Positions 22,950-31,063 of a stretch of DNA of 34,178 nt are shown here, piece after piece. The position numbers and the translations under genes were made by a program. Origin of the DNA: Betaproteobacteria bacterium (GTDB lineage Bacteria; Pseudomonadota; Gammaproteobacteria; Burkholderiales; SG8-39); contig CANIEV010000023.1 of NCBI GenBank assembly GCA_947466535.1, positions 1 to 34,178 of the forward strand, in the 5' to 3' direction. How positions within the stretch are numbered: position 1 is the first letter of the stretch; every line of letters starts with the position of its first letter. The notes beneath the pieces were generated by a model. That model was not told the DNA's origin, ran no database searches, and saw only the letters and a list, made by a program, of their open reading frames with translations.

Positions 22950-23725
22950 GCGCACCCGACGCGATCGACGTCCGCGGCCTGACCAAGGCCTATCGCCAGA
23001 CGACGAGCGGCGACTCGGTCACCGCAATCGCCCGGCTCGACTTTCGCATCGAGCCGGGCGAGAAGCTTGCGATCGTCGGCCAGACCGGCTGCGGCAAGTC
23101 CACCTTCTTCGACATCCTGATCGGCCTGGAATCGCCGAGCTCGGGTGCGATCGACATCGGCGGCCGTACGCCGTACGGGGATTTCGACCACTTCCGCGGC
23201 CGCATCGCCACCGTGTTCCAGCAGGACCGGCTGATGCCGTGGCGCTCGGCGCTCGACAACGTGCGCCTGAGCCTCGAGCTGCTGGGATTATCGGAGCAGG
23301 AACAGATTTCGCGCTCCACCGTCTGGCTGGAGCGGCTCGGCCTGGGCAAGTTCCTGTCTGCGTTTCCGCACGAGCTCTCCGGCGGCATGCGGCAGCGCGT
23401 GGCAATCGCGCGCGCCTTCGCGGTGCAGCCCGGCATCCTGCTCGCCGACGAAGCCTTCGGTCATCTCGACGAAGTGACAGCGCGGCAGCTGCGCGAGGAG
23501 TTCGTCGGGCTTGCACAGGCAAGCGGTGCCACTGCGGTGCTGATCACCCACCAGCTGGAGGAGGCGATCAGCGTCGGCAACCGGATTCTCGTCTTCGGCA
23601 AGCCCGCCACTGTGCTTGCCGACATCCGGCTGCGGGACTGGCAGACCCACGAAACCGCGGTACTGCGCGATGCGATTCAGGCTACGCTTCAATCCAATGC
23701 CGCCGACCCGCGGCTTGCACGGTGA
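22946..23725 (+). CDS. ABC transporter ATP-binding protein (SsuB/TauB-like)
   Basis: A 259-residue ATPase. Walker A is GQTGCGKS (45-52), the Q-loop is Q92 in FQQDRLMPWRSALDNV, the signature is LSGGMRQRVAIARA (144-157) and Walker B is ILLADEAFGHLDE (164-176). The switch histidine lies in VLITHQLEEAI. The MPWR element after the Q-loop is typical for nitrate/sulfonate/taurine ATPases. I use the ATG overlapping the permease stop (ATGA) in place of the GTG nine bases upstream in the ORF track. The third Bug gene starts 23 bases after its stop, so the importer and the Bug receptors may share a transcript. Confidence 0.95.
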   Translation: MSAPDAIDVRGLTKAYRQTTSGDSVTAIARLDFRIEPGEKLAIVGQTGCGKSTFFDILIGLESPSSGAIDIGGRTPYGDFDHFRGRIATVFQQDRLMPWRSALDNVRLSLELLGLSEQEQISRSTVWLERLGLGKFLSAFPHELSGGMRQRVAIARAFAVQPGILLADEAFGHLDEVTARQLREEFVGLAQASGATAVLITHQLEEAISVGNRILVFGKPATVLADIRLRDWQTHETAVLRDAIQATLQSNAADPRLAR

Positions 23726-23748
23726 CAACACAATTGAGGAGAAACACG

Positions 23749-24708
23749 GTGTCGCGTTTTCTGCTGCTTCTGATTGCCACCCTGATCACCAGCGGAGTTC
23801 AGGCGCAGGCCTTTCCGTCGCGGCCGATCCGGGTGATCGTGCCGTTTCCGGCGGGTGGCGTGAGCGACATCCTCAGCCGCTCGGTGGCGCAGAAGATGGG
23901 CGAGAGCCTTGGCCAGAATGTCATCGTGGAGAATCGCCCGGGGGCGGGCGGCATGGTGGGCTCGGCCGCGGTCGCGAAATCGCCGGCGGATGGCTACACC
24001 CTGGTCAACGGCTCCACCAGCACGGTGGTGGTGAGCGCGCACCTGTACAAGAGCCTCAGTTTCGATCCGATAAAGGACTTCGAGCCGGTCGGCCGCATTG
24101 CCTCGGTGGCAAGTGTGCTGATCGCACATCCCTCGGTGCCGGTGAATTCGGTGCGTGAACTGATCGCACTCACAAAAGCCCAGCCAGGCCGGCTCAATTA
24201 CGGCTCCGGCGGCGCGGGCACGACCCAGCATCTCGGCGGCGAACTGTTCAAGCAGATGGCGGGCGTGGATATCGTGCATGTGCCCTACAAGGGCGGCGCG
24301 CCGGCGCTCACCGACCTCGTCGGCGGCCAGTTGTCGGTGATCTTCGAGCCGCTGCCGACCGCGCTGCCCAACCTGCGCGCGGGCAAGGTGAAGGCGCTCG
24401 CGGTGACCACCGCGAGGCGTATCGCCGCGCTGCCGGACACGCCGACACTTGTGGAGGCGGGCCTTCCCGGCTACGAAATGGCAATATGGTTCGGTCTGCT
24501 CGCCCCGGCGGGCACGCCGCGCGAGATCGTTTCACGCATCAACGCCGAACTGGTAAAAGCGATGCGCACGCCGGAAGTTCGCGAGCGCCTCGCCAACCAG
24601 GCGGCCGATCCGATTGGCGACACGCCGGAAGAATTCGCGGCGACGCTCAGGCAGGAATCGCAGCGCTGGGGCGAATTCGCCCGAGCCACCGGGCTCAAGC
24701 TCGATTGA
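23749..24708 (+). CDS. Bug/TctC-family periplasmic receptor (3 of 6), GTG start
   Basis: Periplasmic receptor of 319 residues, first of three in tandem. The start is a GTG preceded by GAGGAGAA; no in-frame ATG fits, and the ORF track's long N-terminus overlaps the ABC ATPase gene. The signal peptide is short (MSRFLLLLIATLITSGVQA, cleavage about residue 19). Mature motifs are FPSRPIRVIVPFPAGGVSDILSRSVA, ENRPGAGGMVGSAAVAKSPADGYTLVNGS, VDIVHVPYKGGAPALTDLVGGQLSVIFE and LPGYEMAIWFGLLAPAGTPREIVSRIN. It lies 23 bases behind the ABC ATPase. As Bug proteins normally serve TctAB, not ABC permeases, its position may mean a second uptake route for related substrates. The ligand is unknown. Confidence 0.94.
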   Translation: MSRFLLLLIATLITSGVQAQAFPSRPIRVIVPFPAGGVSDILSRSVAQKMGESLGQNVIVENRPGAGGMVGSAAVAKSPADGYTLVNGSTSTVVVSAHLYKSLSFDPIKDFEPVGRIASVASVLIAHPSVPVNSVRELIALTKAQPGRLNYGSGGAGTTQHLGGELFKQMAGVDIVHVPYKGGAPALTDLVGGQLSVIFEPLPTALPNLRAGKVKALAVTTARRIAALPDTPTLVEAGLPGYEMAIWFGLLAPAGTPREIVSRINAELVKAMRTPEVRERLANQAADPIGDTPEEFAATLRQESQRWGEFARATGLKLD

Positions 24709-24736
24709 CAGGCCAGTTTCGAAAACAAGGTTCACG

Positions 24737-25723
24737 ATGAAATCCATTGCACGACGAATGATCCGCACCGGAACCGCAGCGCTTGCGCTCGCCCTGGTCA
24801 CCGCCGCCTCTTTGGCGCATGCCCAGGCCTGGCCGACCAAGCCGGTGCGCTGGATTCTTCCCTCGGCGGCGGGTTCGGCGCCGGATGTGGTGGCGCGGCT
24901 GCTCGGAGATCGCCTCTCCACCGTCTGGGGCCAGCAGGTGCTGATCGACAACCGCCCCGGCGCGGCGGGCAACATCGCCGCGGTGGCGACCAGGAACTCC
25001 ACGCCCGATGGCTACACCTACTTTTTCGCACAAGCCTCGACCATGGCGGTGAACCCGTTCACCTTCAAGTCGATCCCCTTCGATCCGGACAAGGACTTCG
25101 CCGGCGTGATCACGATCGGCCTGAGTCCGTTCATGTTCGGCCTGAACACCGCGCTGCCGATCACCTCGGTGCCCGAACTCATCGCCTACGCCAAGGCCAA
25201 TCCGGGCAAGCTCTCGTTTGCGACCTCCGCCTCGCGCAACCTGTCGCATATCAGCGGCGAGCTGCTGAAGGGCGTGGCCGGCATCGACATGCTGCATGTG
25301 CCCTACAAGGGCAGCCCTCAGGCGGCGCAGGACGCGATCTCGGGACAGGTGCAGATCTTCATCGACAGCATCCCGACGATGTCGGCGCATATCCAGAGCG
25401 GAAGGCTGCGCGTCGTCGGCGTGACCTCACCCAAGCGCGTGCCCGGCTACGAGAGCATCCCCACCTTCGCCGAGACCCTGCCGGGCTTTTCGGCGGTCGG
25501 CTGGTTCGCGCTGCTCGCGCCCGCCGCCACGCCGCGCGATGCGATCAACCGGGTGAACAAGGACATCAACGCGGTGCTCGCGATCCCCGAGATCGCGCAG
25601 CGCATGCACACGCTCGGCATGTTCGACGGCGGCGGCACGCCCGAAGGCCTCGACAGCTTCCTGCGCACCGAGCGCGCCAAATGGCAGCGCGTGATCCGTG
25701 ATGCGAAGTTCGAGCTCGAATGA
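24737..25723 (+). CDS. Bug/TctC-family periplasmic receptor (4 of 6)
   Basis: A 328-residue receptor in the middle of the tandem trio. I start at the ATG of MKSIARRMIRTG (AAGG seven bases upstream); the ORF track adds 41 residues that overlap the previous gene. The signal peptide probably ends at residue 29 (SLAHA before QAWPTKP). WPTKPVRWILPSAAGSAPDVVARLLGDRL, DNRPGAAGNIAAVATRNSTPDGYTYFFAQ and IDMLHVPYKGSPQAAQDAISGQVQIFID are the ligand loops. They differ clearly from those of its neighbours, so the trio is not a recent duplication with the same specificity. It begins 28 bases after the preceding Bug gene. Confidence 0.94.
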   Translation: MKSIARRMIRTGTAALALALVTAASLAHAQAWPTKPVRWILPSAAGSAPDVVARLLGDRLSTVWGQQVLIDNRPGAAGNIAAVATRNSTPDGYTYFFAQASTMAVNPFTFKSIPFDPDKDFAGVITIGLSPFMFGLNTALPITSVPELIAYAKANPGKLSFATSASRNLSHISGELLKGVAGIDMLHVPYKGSPQAAQDAISGQVQIFIDSIPTMSAHIQSGRLRVVGVTSPKRVPGYESIPTFAETLPGFSAVGWFALLAPAATPRDAINRVNKDINAVLAIPEIAQRMHTLGMFDGGGTPEGLDSFLRTERAKWQRVIRDAKFELE

Positions 25724-25754
25724 TCTGCGCGACACCGCGCACAAGGAGACCACA

Positions 25755-26723
25755 ATGAAATCCCGGCAACTGCTCTCGCTCGCCCTCGCGCTCGCCCTCG
25801 GCGGCGCCTCCACCCTCGCCTCGGCGCAGAATGCCGCGCGCGTGATCGTCGGCTATCCGCCAGGCGGCGCGCTCAACACCGTGGCACGGATACTCGCCGA
25901 CAGGCTTTCCGAGTCCACCGGCCGTTCGTTCGTGGTGGAGAACCGCGTCGGCGCCGCCGGCGTGATCGGCTCGTCGGTGCTCAAGGGCGGGCCGGCCGAC
26001 GGCTCGCTCCTGCTGCTCGCGCCGGACTCCAACATCAGCGTGTACCCGCACATCGTGCAAAAGCCGGTGTACCTGCCGCTCAACGATTTCGTCGGCATCG
26101 CTCACGTGGGGGACTACCGGATCGCGCTGGCGGTCAATGCCACCTTGCCCCCGAACGACCTGAAGAGTTTTGTCGCCTGGACAAAGACACAGTCGGGCGC
26201 GGTCGGCTACGGCACCGCCGGTGCGGGCACCAACCTGCACTTCTACGGCGTGCTGATGGCCAAGGAAATCGGCGCCAACATGATCCACGTGTCCTATCGC
26301 GGCACCGCGCCCGCGATCGTCGACCTGATCGCGGGCCATCTGCCCGCAACGGTGCTGCCGCTCGGCTCGACGCTCGCTCACTACAAGATGGGCAAGATCA
26401 AGTTCCTCGGCCAGACCGGTGACGGCCGCTCGGCGAGTCTGCCCGACACGCCGACCTTCAAGGAAATGGGCTACCCGTCGCTTGCGGTATCGGGCTGGTA
26501 CGGCATGTTCGCGCCGGCGGGAACGTCAGCCGACATCGTCAGCCGCTACCACGACGTAATCGTGAAATCCCTGCGCACGCCGGAGAACCGCGAGCGCATG
26601 CGCTCGCTCGAACTCGAGCTGAAGGACATGAGTGCGCAGGAATTCCAGGCCATGGTGAAATCCGACACCGAACGCTGGGGCCCGATCATCCGCAACTCGG
26701 GATTCACTGCGGGCACGGAGTAG
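25755..26723 (+). CDS. Bug/TctC-family periplasmic receptor (5 of 6), divergent N-terminal loop
   Basis: A 322-residue receptor, last of the tandem trio. The start is the ATG behind AAGGAGACCACA; the ORF track adds 19 residues. The signal peptide ends near residue 24 (TLASA before QNAAR). The usual mature start (WPxRPIRxIVPF) is shortened to NAARVIVGYPPGGALNTVARIL, and later loops read ENRVGAAGVIGSSVLKGGPADGSLLLLAP and ANMIHVSYRGTAPAIVDLIAGHLPATVLP, where VSYRG replaces the common VPYKG. It is the most divergent Bug member here and probably has a distinct ligand. It lies 31 bases after the preceding Bug gene and is convergent with the second molybdenum large-subunit gene. Confidence 0.93.
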   Translation: MKSRQLLSLALALALGGASTLASAQNAARVIVGYPPGGALNTVARILADRLSESTGRSFVVENRVGAAGVIGSSVLKGGPADGSLLLLAPDSNISVYPHIVQKPVYLPLNDFVGIAHVGDYRIALAVNATLPPNDLKSFVAWTKTQSGAVGYGTAGAGTNLHFYGVLMAKEIGANMIHVSYRGTAPAIVDLIAGHLPATVLPLGSTLAHYKMGKIKFLGQTGDGRSASLPDTPTFKEMGYPSLAVSGWYGMFAPAGTSADIVSRYHDVIVKSLRTPENRERMRSLELELKDMSAQEFQAMVKSDTERWGPIIRNSGFTAGTE

Positions 26724-26747
26724 CCCGCCCGGCTTGACCCGCCCCGA

Positions 26748-29120
26748 CTAACGCACCCGCTCGATCCGGCTAGCCGGATCGTGTATCGCGCGCCAGACGC
26801 GCTCGGGCGTCGCCGGCATCGGCATGTCGGTGACACCAAACGATGCAAGCGCATCCACGATTGCATTGATGATCGCGGGCGGCGCGCCGACGTTGCCGGC
26901 CTCGCTGCCGCCCTTCACGCCAAGCAGGTTGGTTTTCGTGGGCACGAGCGACACGCCGGATTTCATAGGCGGCATGTCGTCGGCGCGCGGCATCGCATAG
27001 TCCTGGAACGAGCCGGAGAGCAGCTGCCCGGTCTCACGTTCATAGACCACCTCTTCGAACAGTGCCGGTCCGAGGCCCTGCGCAATCGAGCCGTGCAACT
27101 GGCCTTCGAGGGTGATCGGGTTGATCACCACACCCACGTCGTCGATCGAAGCAAGGCTCACCACCTTCGTGTTGCCGGTGTCGGGATCGACTTCCACTTC
27201 GCAGATCATGCAGCCGTTGGGGAAGGTATTCGGCCCGGGATGGCTGCCGACACCGTCAAGCCCGATACCGAACTCGGGTGGCAGGCCGGGCGCCATGAAG
27301 GATTTCGCGGCGATGGTCTCGAGGCTCACCTCGCGGTCGGTGCCGATCACGCGGAACACGCCACGCTCGAACTCGATGTCGCTCTCCGCCGTCTCCAGCA
27401 TCCAGCCGGCGATGCGCTTGGCCTTGCGAATGACTTCTTCGGCGGCGAGTTTCAGCGCCGAGCCACCGGCGATCATGCTGCGCTGGGCAAAGGTTCCCCG
27501 GCCGTAGAGAAGCTTGTCGGTGTCGCCCTGGAACAGGCGCACCTTTTCCATCGGCACGCCGAGCCAGTCGGAGATCATCTGGCCAAAGCTCGTCTCGTGA
27601 CCCTGGCCGGTGGACACGGTGGCTACGTGCAGGGATACGACACCGCTTTGCGCAAAGCGGATCTCCATGCGCTCGGACAGGCTCCCCGCGCGCTGGCAGT
27701 GCATGCCGATACCGATGCCGCGTTTCAGTCCGCGGCGTTCGCTTTCGGCACGGCGCGCGGCAAAGCCCTTCCAGTCGGCAAGCTCCAGTGCACGGTCCAG
27801 CGCCGCGCGGAAATCGCCCGAATCGAAGACGTAGCCGCCGGGCGTCTGGTAAGGCATCGCCGAGGACGGAATCAGGTTGCGCCTGCGCATCTCCACCACG
27901 TCGATGCCCATCTCGCGCGCCGCCTTGTCGATCAGGCGTTCAGTGACGTAGTTGGCCTCCGGCTTGCCCGAGCCGCGGTACGGCCCCACCGGGCTGGTGT
28001 TGGTTAGCGCGGCCTGCACCGTCGCGTGGATCTGTGGGATATCGTAGGTGCTGGTGTAGCAGATTGCCGCGTTGAGCGGCGGCACGCCGGCGGCATTACC
28101 GAGATAGGCGCCGAGGTCCACCGTGACCGCGGCCTTCATCGCAAGCGCGTGCCCGTTGGCATCGAAGGCCATTTCCGCCTCGATGATCTGGTGGCGGCCG
28201 TGCTGGTCGGCGGCAATGCCCTCGCTGCGCTCGCCGCGCCATTTCACCGGCCGCTTGAGCGTGTTCGCCGCCCACACCACCAGCACTTCCTCGGGATAGA
28301 TCTGCGCCTTCATGCCGAAGCCGCCGCCCACATCCATTGCCACCACGCGCAGCCCGGTCTCGGGCAGACCGAGCGCATGCGCCACGACTTCGCGCACCTG
28401 GAAGGGAATCTGCGTGGTGGAACAGAGCGTGATCCGGCCGTCGATCGGGTCGCCGTAGGCGATCGCCGCGCGCGGTTCGATCGAATTGGCCGAAGCCCGC
28501 GGGTACTGGGTGAAGAGTTTGGTGACGTGCGCCGCACGGGCGAAGCCTTCGGCCACCGCAAGCGCGTTGCCGCGCTCGAGCCGGAAGCTGCAATTGCCCA
28601 GCGTGTTCGGCGCGTCGTCCCAGATCTTCTCTGCATGCGGCGCGAGCGCATCGGCGAGCGTCACCGCGGGCAGGGGCTCGTAGTCGACTTCGATCAGATC
28701 GGCCGCGTCCTTCGCCTGGCCGAGGGTTTCGGCCACCACCATCGCCACCGCGTCGCCCACATGGCGCGCCTTGCCTACGGCAAGAATGTGCTGCAGCGCG
28801 CGATCGTACGTCGGGCCGACCGGCGCGGACGGAAACGCCATGCAGGGCAACTCGCGCAGCTTCGCGGCAAGCACGTCCTCGCCCGAGAGCACCAGCAGCA
28901 CCCCGGGCGCGGCAAGCGCGGCGGTCTTGTCGATCGAGCGGATACGCGCATGCGCATGCGGCGAGCGCACCATCACCGCGAACGTCATCCCCGGCGGCAG
29001 CATGTCGTCGGTGTAGTGGCCGCGACCGGTGACAAGCCGACCGTCTTCCACCCGCACCACCGATGCGCCGATGCCAGTATGCGCGGCGTTGTTCGCCGAA
29101 GCCTTCGTGTTCTCTGCCAT
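26748..29120 (-). CDS. Orphan molybdenum hydroxylase large subunit (xanthine dehydrogenase family)
   Basis: A 790-residue molybdopterin-binding catalytic subunit. VRVEDGRLVTGRGHYTDDMLPPGMTFAVMVRSPHAHARIRSID is the N-terminal hammerhead. VGGGFGMKAQIYPEEVLV is the cofactor region, the active-site loop is PYRGSGK (380-386), and the catalytic Glu is E740 in KGGSEAGNVGAPPAIINAI. The loop differs from TYRAPGR of the other large subunit, so the two enzymes should have different substrates. No 2Fe-2S or FAD subunit gene is adjacent on either side, which is unusual because these enzymes need electron-transfer partners. It starts 27 bases after the GMC oxidoreductase stop and is probably co-transcribed with it. 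It may borrow the small and medium subunits encoded at 15240-16620, or use partners elsewhere. Confidence 0.94.
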   Translation of the reverse strand: MAENTKASANNAAHTGIGASVVRVEDGRLVTGRGHYTDDMLPPGMTFAVMVRSPHAHARIRSIDKTAALAAPGVLLVLSGEDVLAAKLRELPCMAFPSAPVGPTYDRALQHILAVGKARHVGDAVAMVVAETLGQAKDAADLIEVDYEPLPAVTLADALAPHAEKIWDDAPNTLGNCSFRLERGNALAVAEGFARAAHVTKLFTQYPRASANSIEPRAAIAYGDPIDGRITLCSTTQIPFQVREVVAHALGLPETGLRVVAMDVGGGFGMKAQIYPEEVLVVWAANTLKRPVKWRGERSEGIAADQHGRHQIIEAEMAFDANGHALAMKAAVTVDLGAYLGNAAGVPPLNAAICYTSTYDIPQIHATVQAALTNTSPVGPYRGSGKPEANYVTERLIDKAAREMGIDVVEMRRRNLIPSSAMPYQTPGGYVFDSGDFRAALDRALELADWKGFAARRAESERRGLKRGIGIGMHCQRAGSLSERMEIRFAQSGVVSLHVATVSTGQGHETSFGQMISDWLGVPMEKVRLFQGDTDKLLYGRGTFAQRSMIAGGSALKLAAEEVIRKAKRIAGWMLETAESDIEFERGVFRVIGTDREVSLETIAAKSFMAPGLPPEFGIGLDGVGSHPGPNTFPNGCMICEVEVDPDTGNTKVVSLASIDDVGVVINPITLEGQLHGSIAQGLGPALFEEVVYERETGQLLSGSFQDYAMPRADDMPPMKSGVSLVPTKTNLLGVKGGSEAGNVGAPPAIINAIVDALASFGVTDMPMPATPERVWRAIHDPASRIERVR
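26762..26781. repeat. Perfect 20-base palindrome at a convergent gene end
   Basis: CGATCCGGCTAGCCGGATCG reads identically on both strands. It lies inside the last codons of the orphan molybdenum large subunit and 38 bases after the stop of the convergent Bug gene. It could act as a bidirectional terminator stem or protein-binding site. No T-run is obvious on either side. Confidence 0.6.
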
Positions 29121-29147
29121 GTTCCCGCCTGTTTCTTTGCGTTCGTT

Positions 29148-30824
29148 CTATACCGCCGCCGGCGCAAGCGGCTGCCTGCCCCGGATCATGTCCGCCGCCT
29201 TCTCCGCGATCATGTACACCGCCGCGTTGATGTTGCCGCCGACCATGTCGGGCATCACCGAGGCGTCGACCACGCGAAGATTCTCCGCGCCGTGCACGCG
29301 CAGCTGTTCATCCACCACCGCGCCCGGATCTGACGCCGGCCCCATTTTGCAGGTGCCCAGCGGATGATGCGCGGTGACCGCGATCTTGCGAATGAACGCG
29401 TCGATCTCGGCATCCGACTGCGCCTGCGCGCCGGGAAAGGTTTCGCGCTCGATGAAGGGCGCAAGCGGCGAGGCCGCCGCGATCTCGCGCACCATGCGCA
29501 CACCGCGGCGGATCGCGGCGCGATCGTTCTCGGTGGAAAGCGCGTTGAGCCGGATCGCGGGCTTTGCCATCGGGTCGGCCGACACGATGTTCAGGCTGCC
29601 GCGGCTCTCGGGGCGAAGCAGGACCGCGCGGCATGCAAAGCCGTCCTCGAATGCGGGCTTTGCAATCGGGAACCACGGTCCCGCGGTGGGAGAAAGCGCG
29701 CGGAACAGAAGCTGCACATCGGGGACCGGCTGCTCGGCGGACGATTTGAGGAACGCGAGCCAGCCGCTGGGCAGTTCGGTGGCAAAACCGGTGCCGAAGA
29801 AATAGGCTTTCGCGAGTTCAATGATGATCCGGTCAAGCCGCAGGATGTTTACCGACGGTCCCTGCGATTTGCGCGAATAGATCACGCCGGCGGCAATATG
29901 GTCCTGCAGGTTGCGGCCGACGCCGGACAAGGGGACGCGCGCCTCGATGCCCTGCGCGCGGAGCTCGTCGGGATCGCCGACACCCGAGAGCATCAGGGTC
30001 TGCGGCGAATTGATGGTGCCGCCCGAGAGAATCACTTCGCGTTCGGCGCGGATCACCTTCTTCACGCCGTTCTGAACGAATTCCACGCCCACAGCGCGCC
30101 GACTTTCACGCGATTCGTCGAACAGGACGCGCGTCACCATCGCATCGGTTTCGACGCGAAGGTTCGGCCGCGACAGCGCGGGCTTGAGCCAGGCGGCGGC
30201 CGCGCTGAAGCGCTTGCCCTGGTGGATGTTGGATTGCAGGACGCAGAAACCTTCCTGCTGCTTGCCGTTGTAATCCTCGGTGTAGGGATAGCCCTTCGCC
30301 TTGCCGGCCGCGATCCAGGCTTTGATCAGCGGATCGTCGTAGTGCGCGTAGCGCGTGCGCAACGGACCGTCGCCACCGCGCCACGTATCCTCGCCGCCTT
30401 CCCAGGTCTCGGCGCGGCGGAAATACGGCAGCACCTCGCGGTAGGCCCAGCCGGGCAGGCCGGTGGCGGCCCAGCGGTCGTAGTCCGCCGCGTTTCCGCG
30501 GATGTAGCCCATCGCATTGATCGAGGAGGATCCTCCGATCACCTTGCCGCGCGCTACCTCGATGTTGCGCCCGTCCACATGCGGCTCGGGCTCGGTGTGG
30601 TACTTCCAGTCGAACATGTGGAACTGGTGGAGGCGGCCGAACCCCATCGGAATGTGGATCCACGGATGCCGGTCCCAGCCGCCCGCCTCGAGCAGCACCA
30701 CCTTTGCGGTGTTGTCCTCCGACAGGCGATTGGCCAGCACGCAGCCGGCGGAGCCCGCTCCGACAATGATGTAATCCGTCCCGGACGGATGCGTGGAATC
30801 CGCTCCGGATTGGTTCTTGCCCAT
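29148..30824 (-). CDS. GMC family oxidoreductase (choline dehydrogenase-like)
   Basis: A 558-residue FAD-dependent alcohol dehydrogenase/oxidase of the glucose-methanol-choline family. The dinucleotide-binding DYIIVGAGSAGCVLANRLSED lies near residues 17-37 with VVLLEAG following. GKVIGGSSSINAMGYIRGNAADYDRWA is GMC signature 1, and GGTINSPQTLMLSGVG is signature 2. The catalytic pair is H487 in TAHHPLGTCKMG and N531 in GGNINAAVYMIAEKAADMI, whose 44-residue spacing matches that of choline oxidase. There is no signal peptide, so it should be cytosolic and pass electrons to the respiratory chain or oxygen. It precedes the orphan molybdenum large subunit by 27 bases. An alcohol-to-aldehyde-to-acid relay by the pair is a reasonable inference. 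The substrate is unknown. Confidence 0.94.
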   Translation of the reverse strand: MGKNQSGADSTHPSGTDYIIVGAGSAGCVLANRLSEDNTAKVVLLEAGGWDRHPWIHIPMGFGRLHQFHMFDWKYHTEPEPHVDGRNIEVARGKVIGGSSSINAMGYIRGNAADYDRWAATGLPGWAYREVLPYFRRAETWEGGEDTWRGGDGPLRTRYAHYDDPLIKAWIAAGKAKGYPYTEDYNGKQQEGFCVLQSNIHQGKRFSAAAAWLKPALSRPNLRVETDAMVTRVLFDESRESRRAVGVEFVQNGVKKVIRAEREVILSGGTINSPQTLMLSGVGDPDELRAQGIEARVPLSGVGRNLQDHIAAGVIYSRKSQGPSVNILRLDRIIIELAKAYFFGTGFATELPSGWLAFLKSSAEQPVPDVQLLFRALSPTAGPWFPIAKPAFEDGFACRAVLLRPESRGSLNIVSADPMAKPAIRLNALSTENDRAAIRRGVRMVREIAAASPLAPFIERETFPGAQAQSDAEIDAFIRKIAVTAHHPLGTCKMGPASDPGAVVDEQLRVHGAENLRVVDASVMPDMVGGNINAAVYMIAEKAADMIRGRQPLAPAAV

Positions 30825-30963
30825 GACCGCCCTGCCTTCTAATCGTTATGCTGAAATACGGAACGTCGATGTTGAAATCCGTCTGTCACTCGCAGTTTAG
30901 CGAGCCAATGCGATCAACGGCAGTCCTTCGCGAAGAATTCACTCGCTTCGAAAAAGTGCGCCC

Positions 30964-31006
30964 ATTGATACACCGATTGATACACACCTCCCCGAGACGC
31001 TAGAGT
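30964..31006 (+). promoter_or_regulatory. Candidate promoter and direct repeat upstream of the sixth Bug gene
   Basis: Two copies of ATTGATACAC (30964-30973 and 30976-30985) lie 12 bases apart. The second supplies TTGATA (30977-30982), followed after 18 bases by TAGAGT (31001-31006), a fair sigma-70 promoter about 57 bases before the Bug start. The direct repeat covering the -35 is a candidate activator or repressor site. A perfect 10-base palindrome CTTCGCGAAG lies just upstream (30926-30935). The rest of the 239-base divergent gap shows nothing clear. Confidence 0.4.
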
Positions 31007-31063
31007 GCGGCTACAGTTCGTTATTCGTACTCGTATTTCTTTCTTCCCTTTTCGAGGTCAGCA

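Noticed and set aside
28026-30842. 435- and 492-residue plus-strand ORFs (28026-29333, 29364-30842)
   Set aside because: Opposite the orphan molybdenum subunit and the GMC gene, both of which have clear catalytic motifs.
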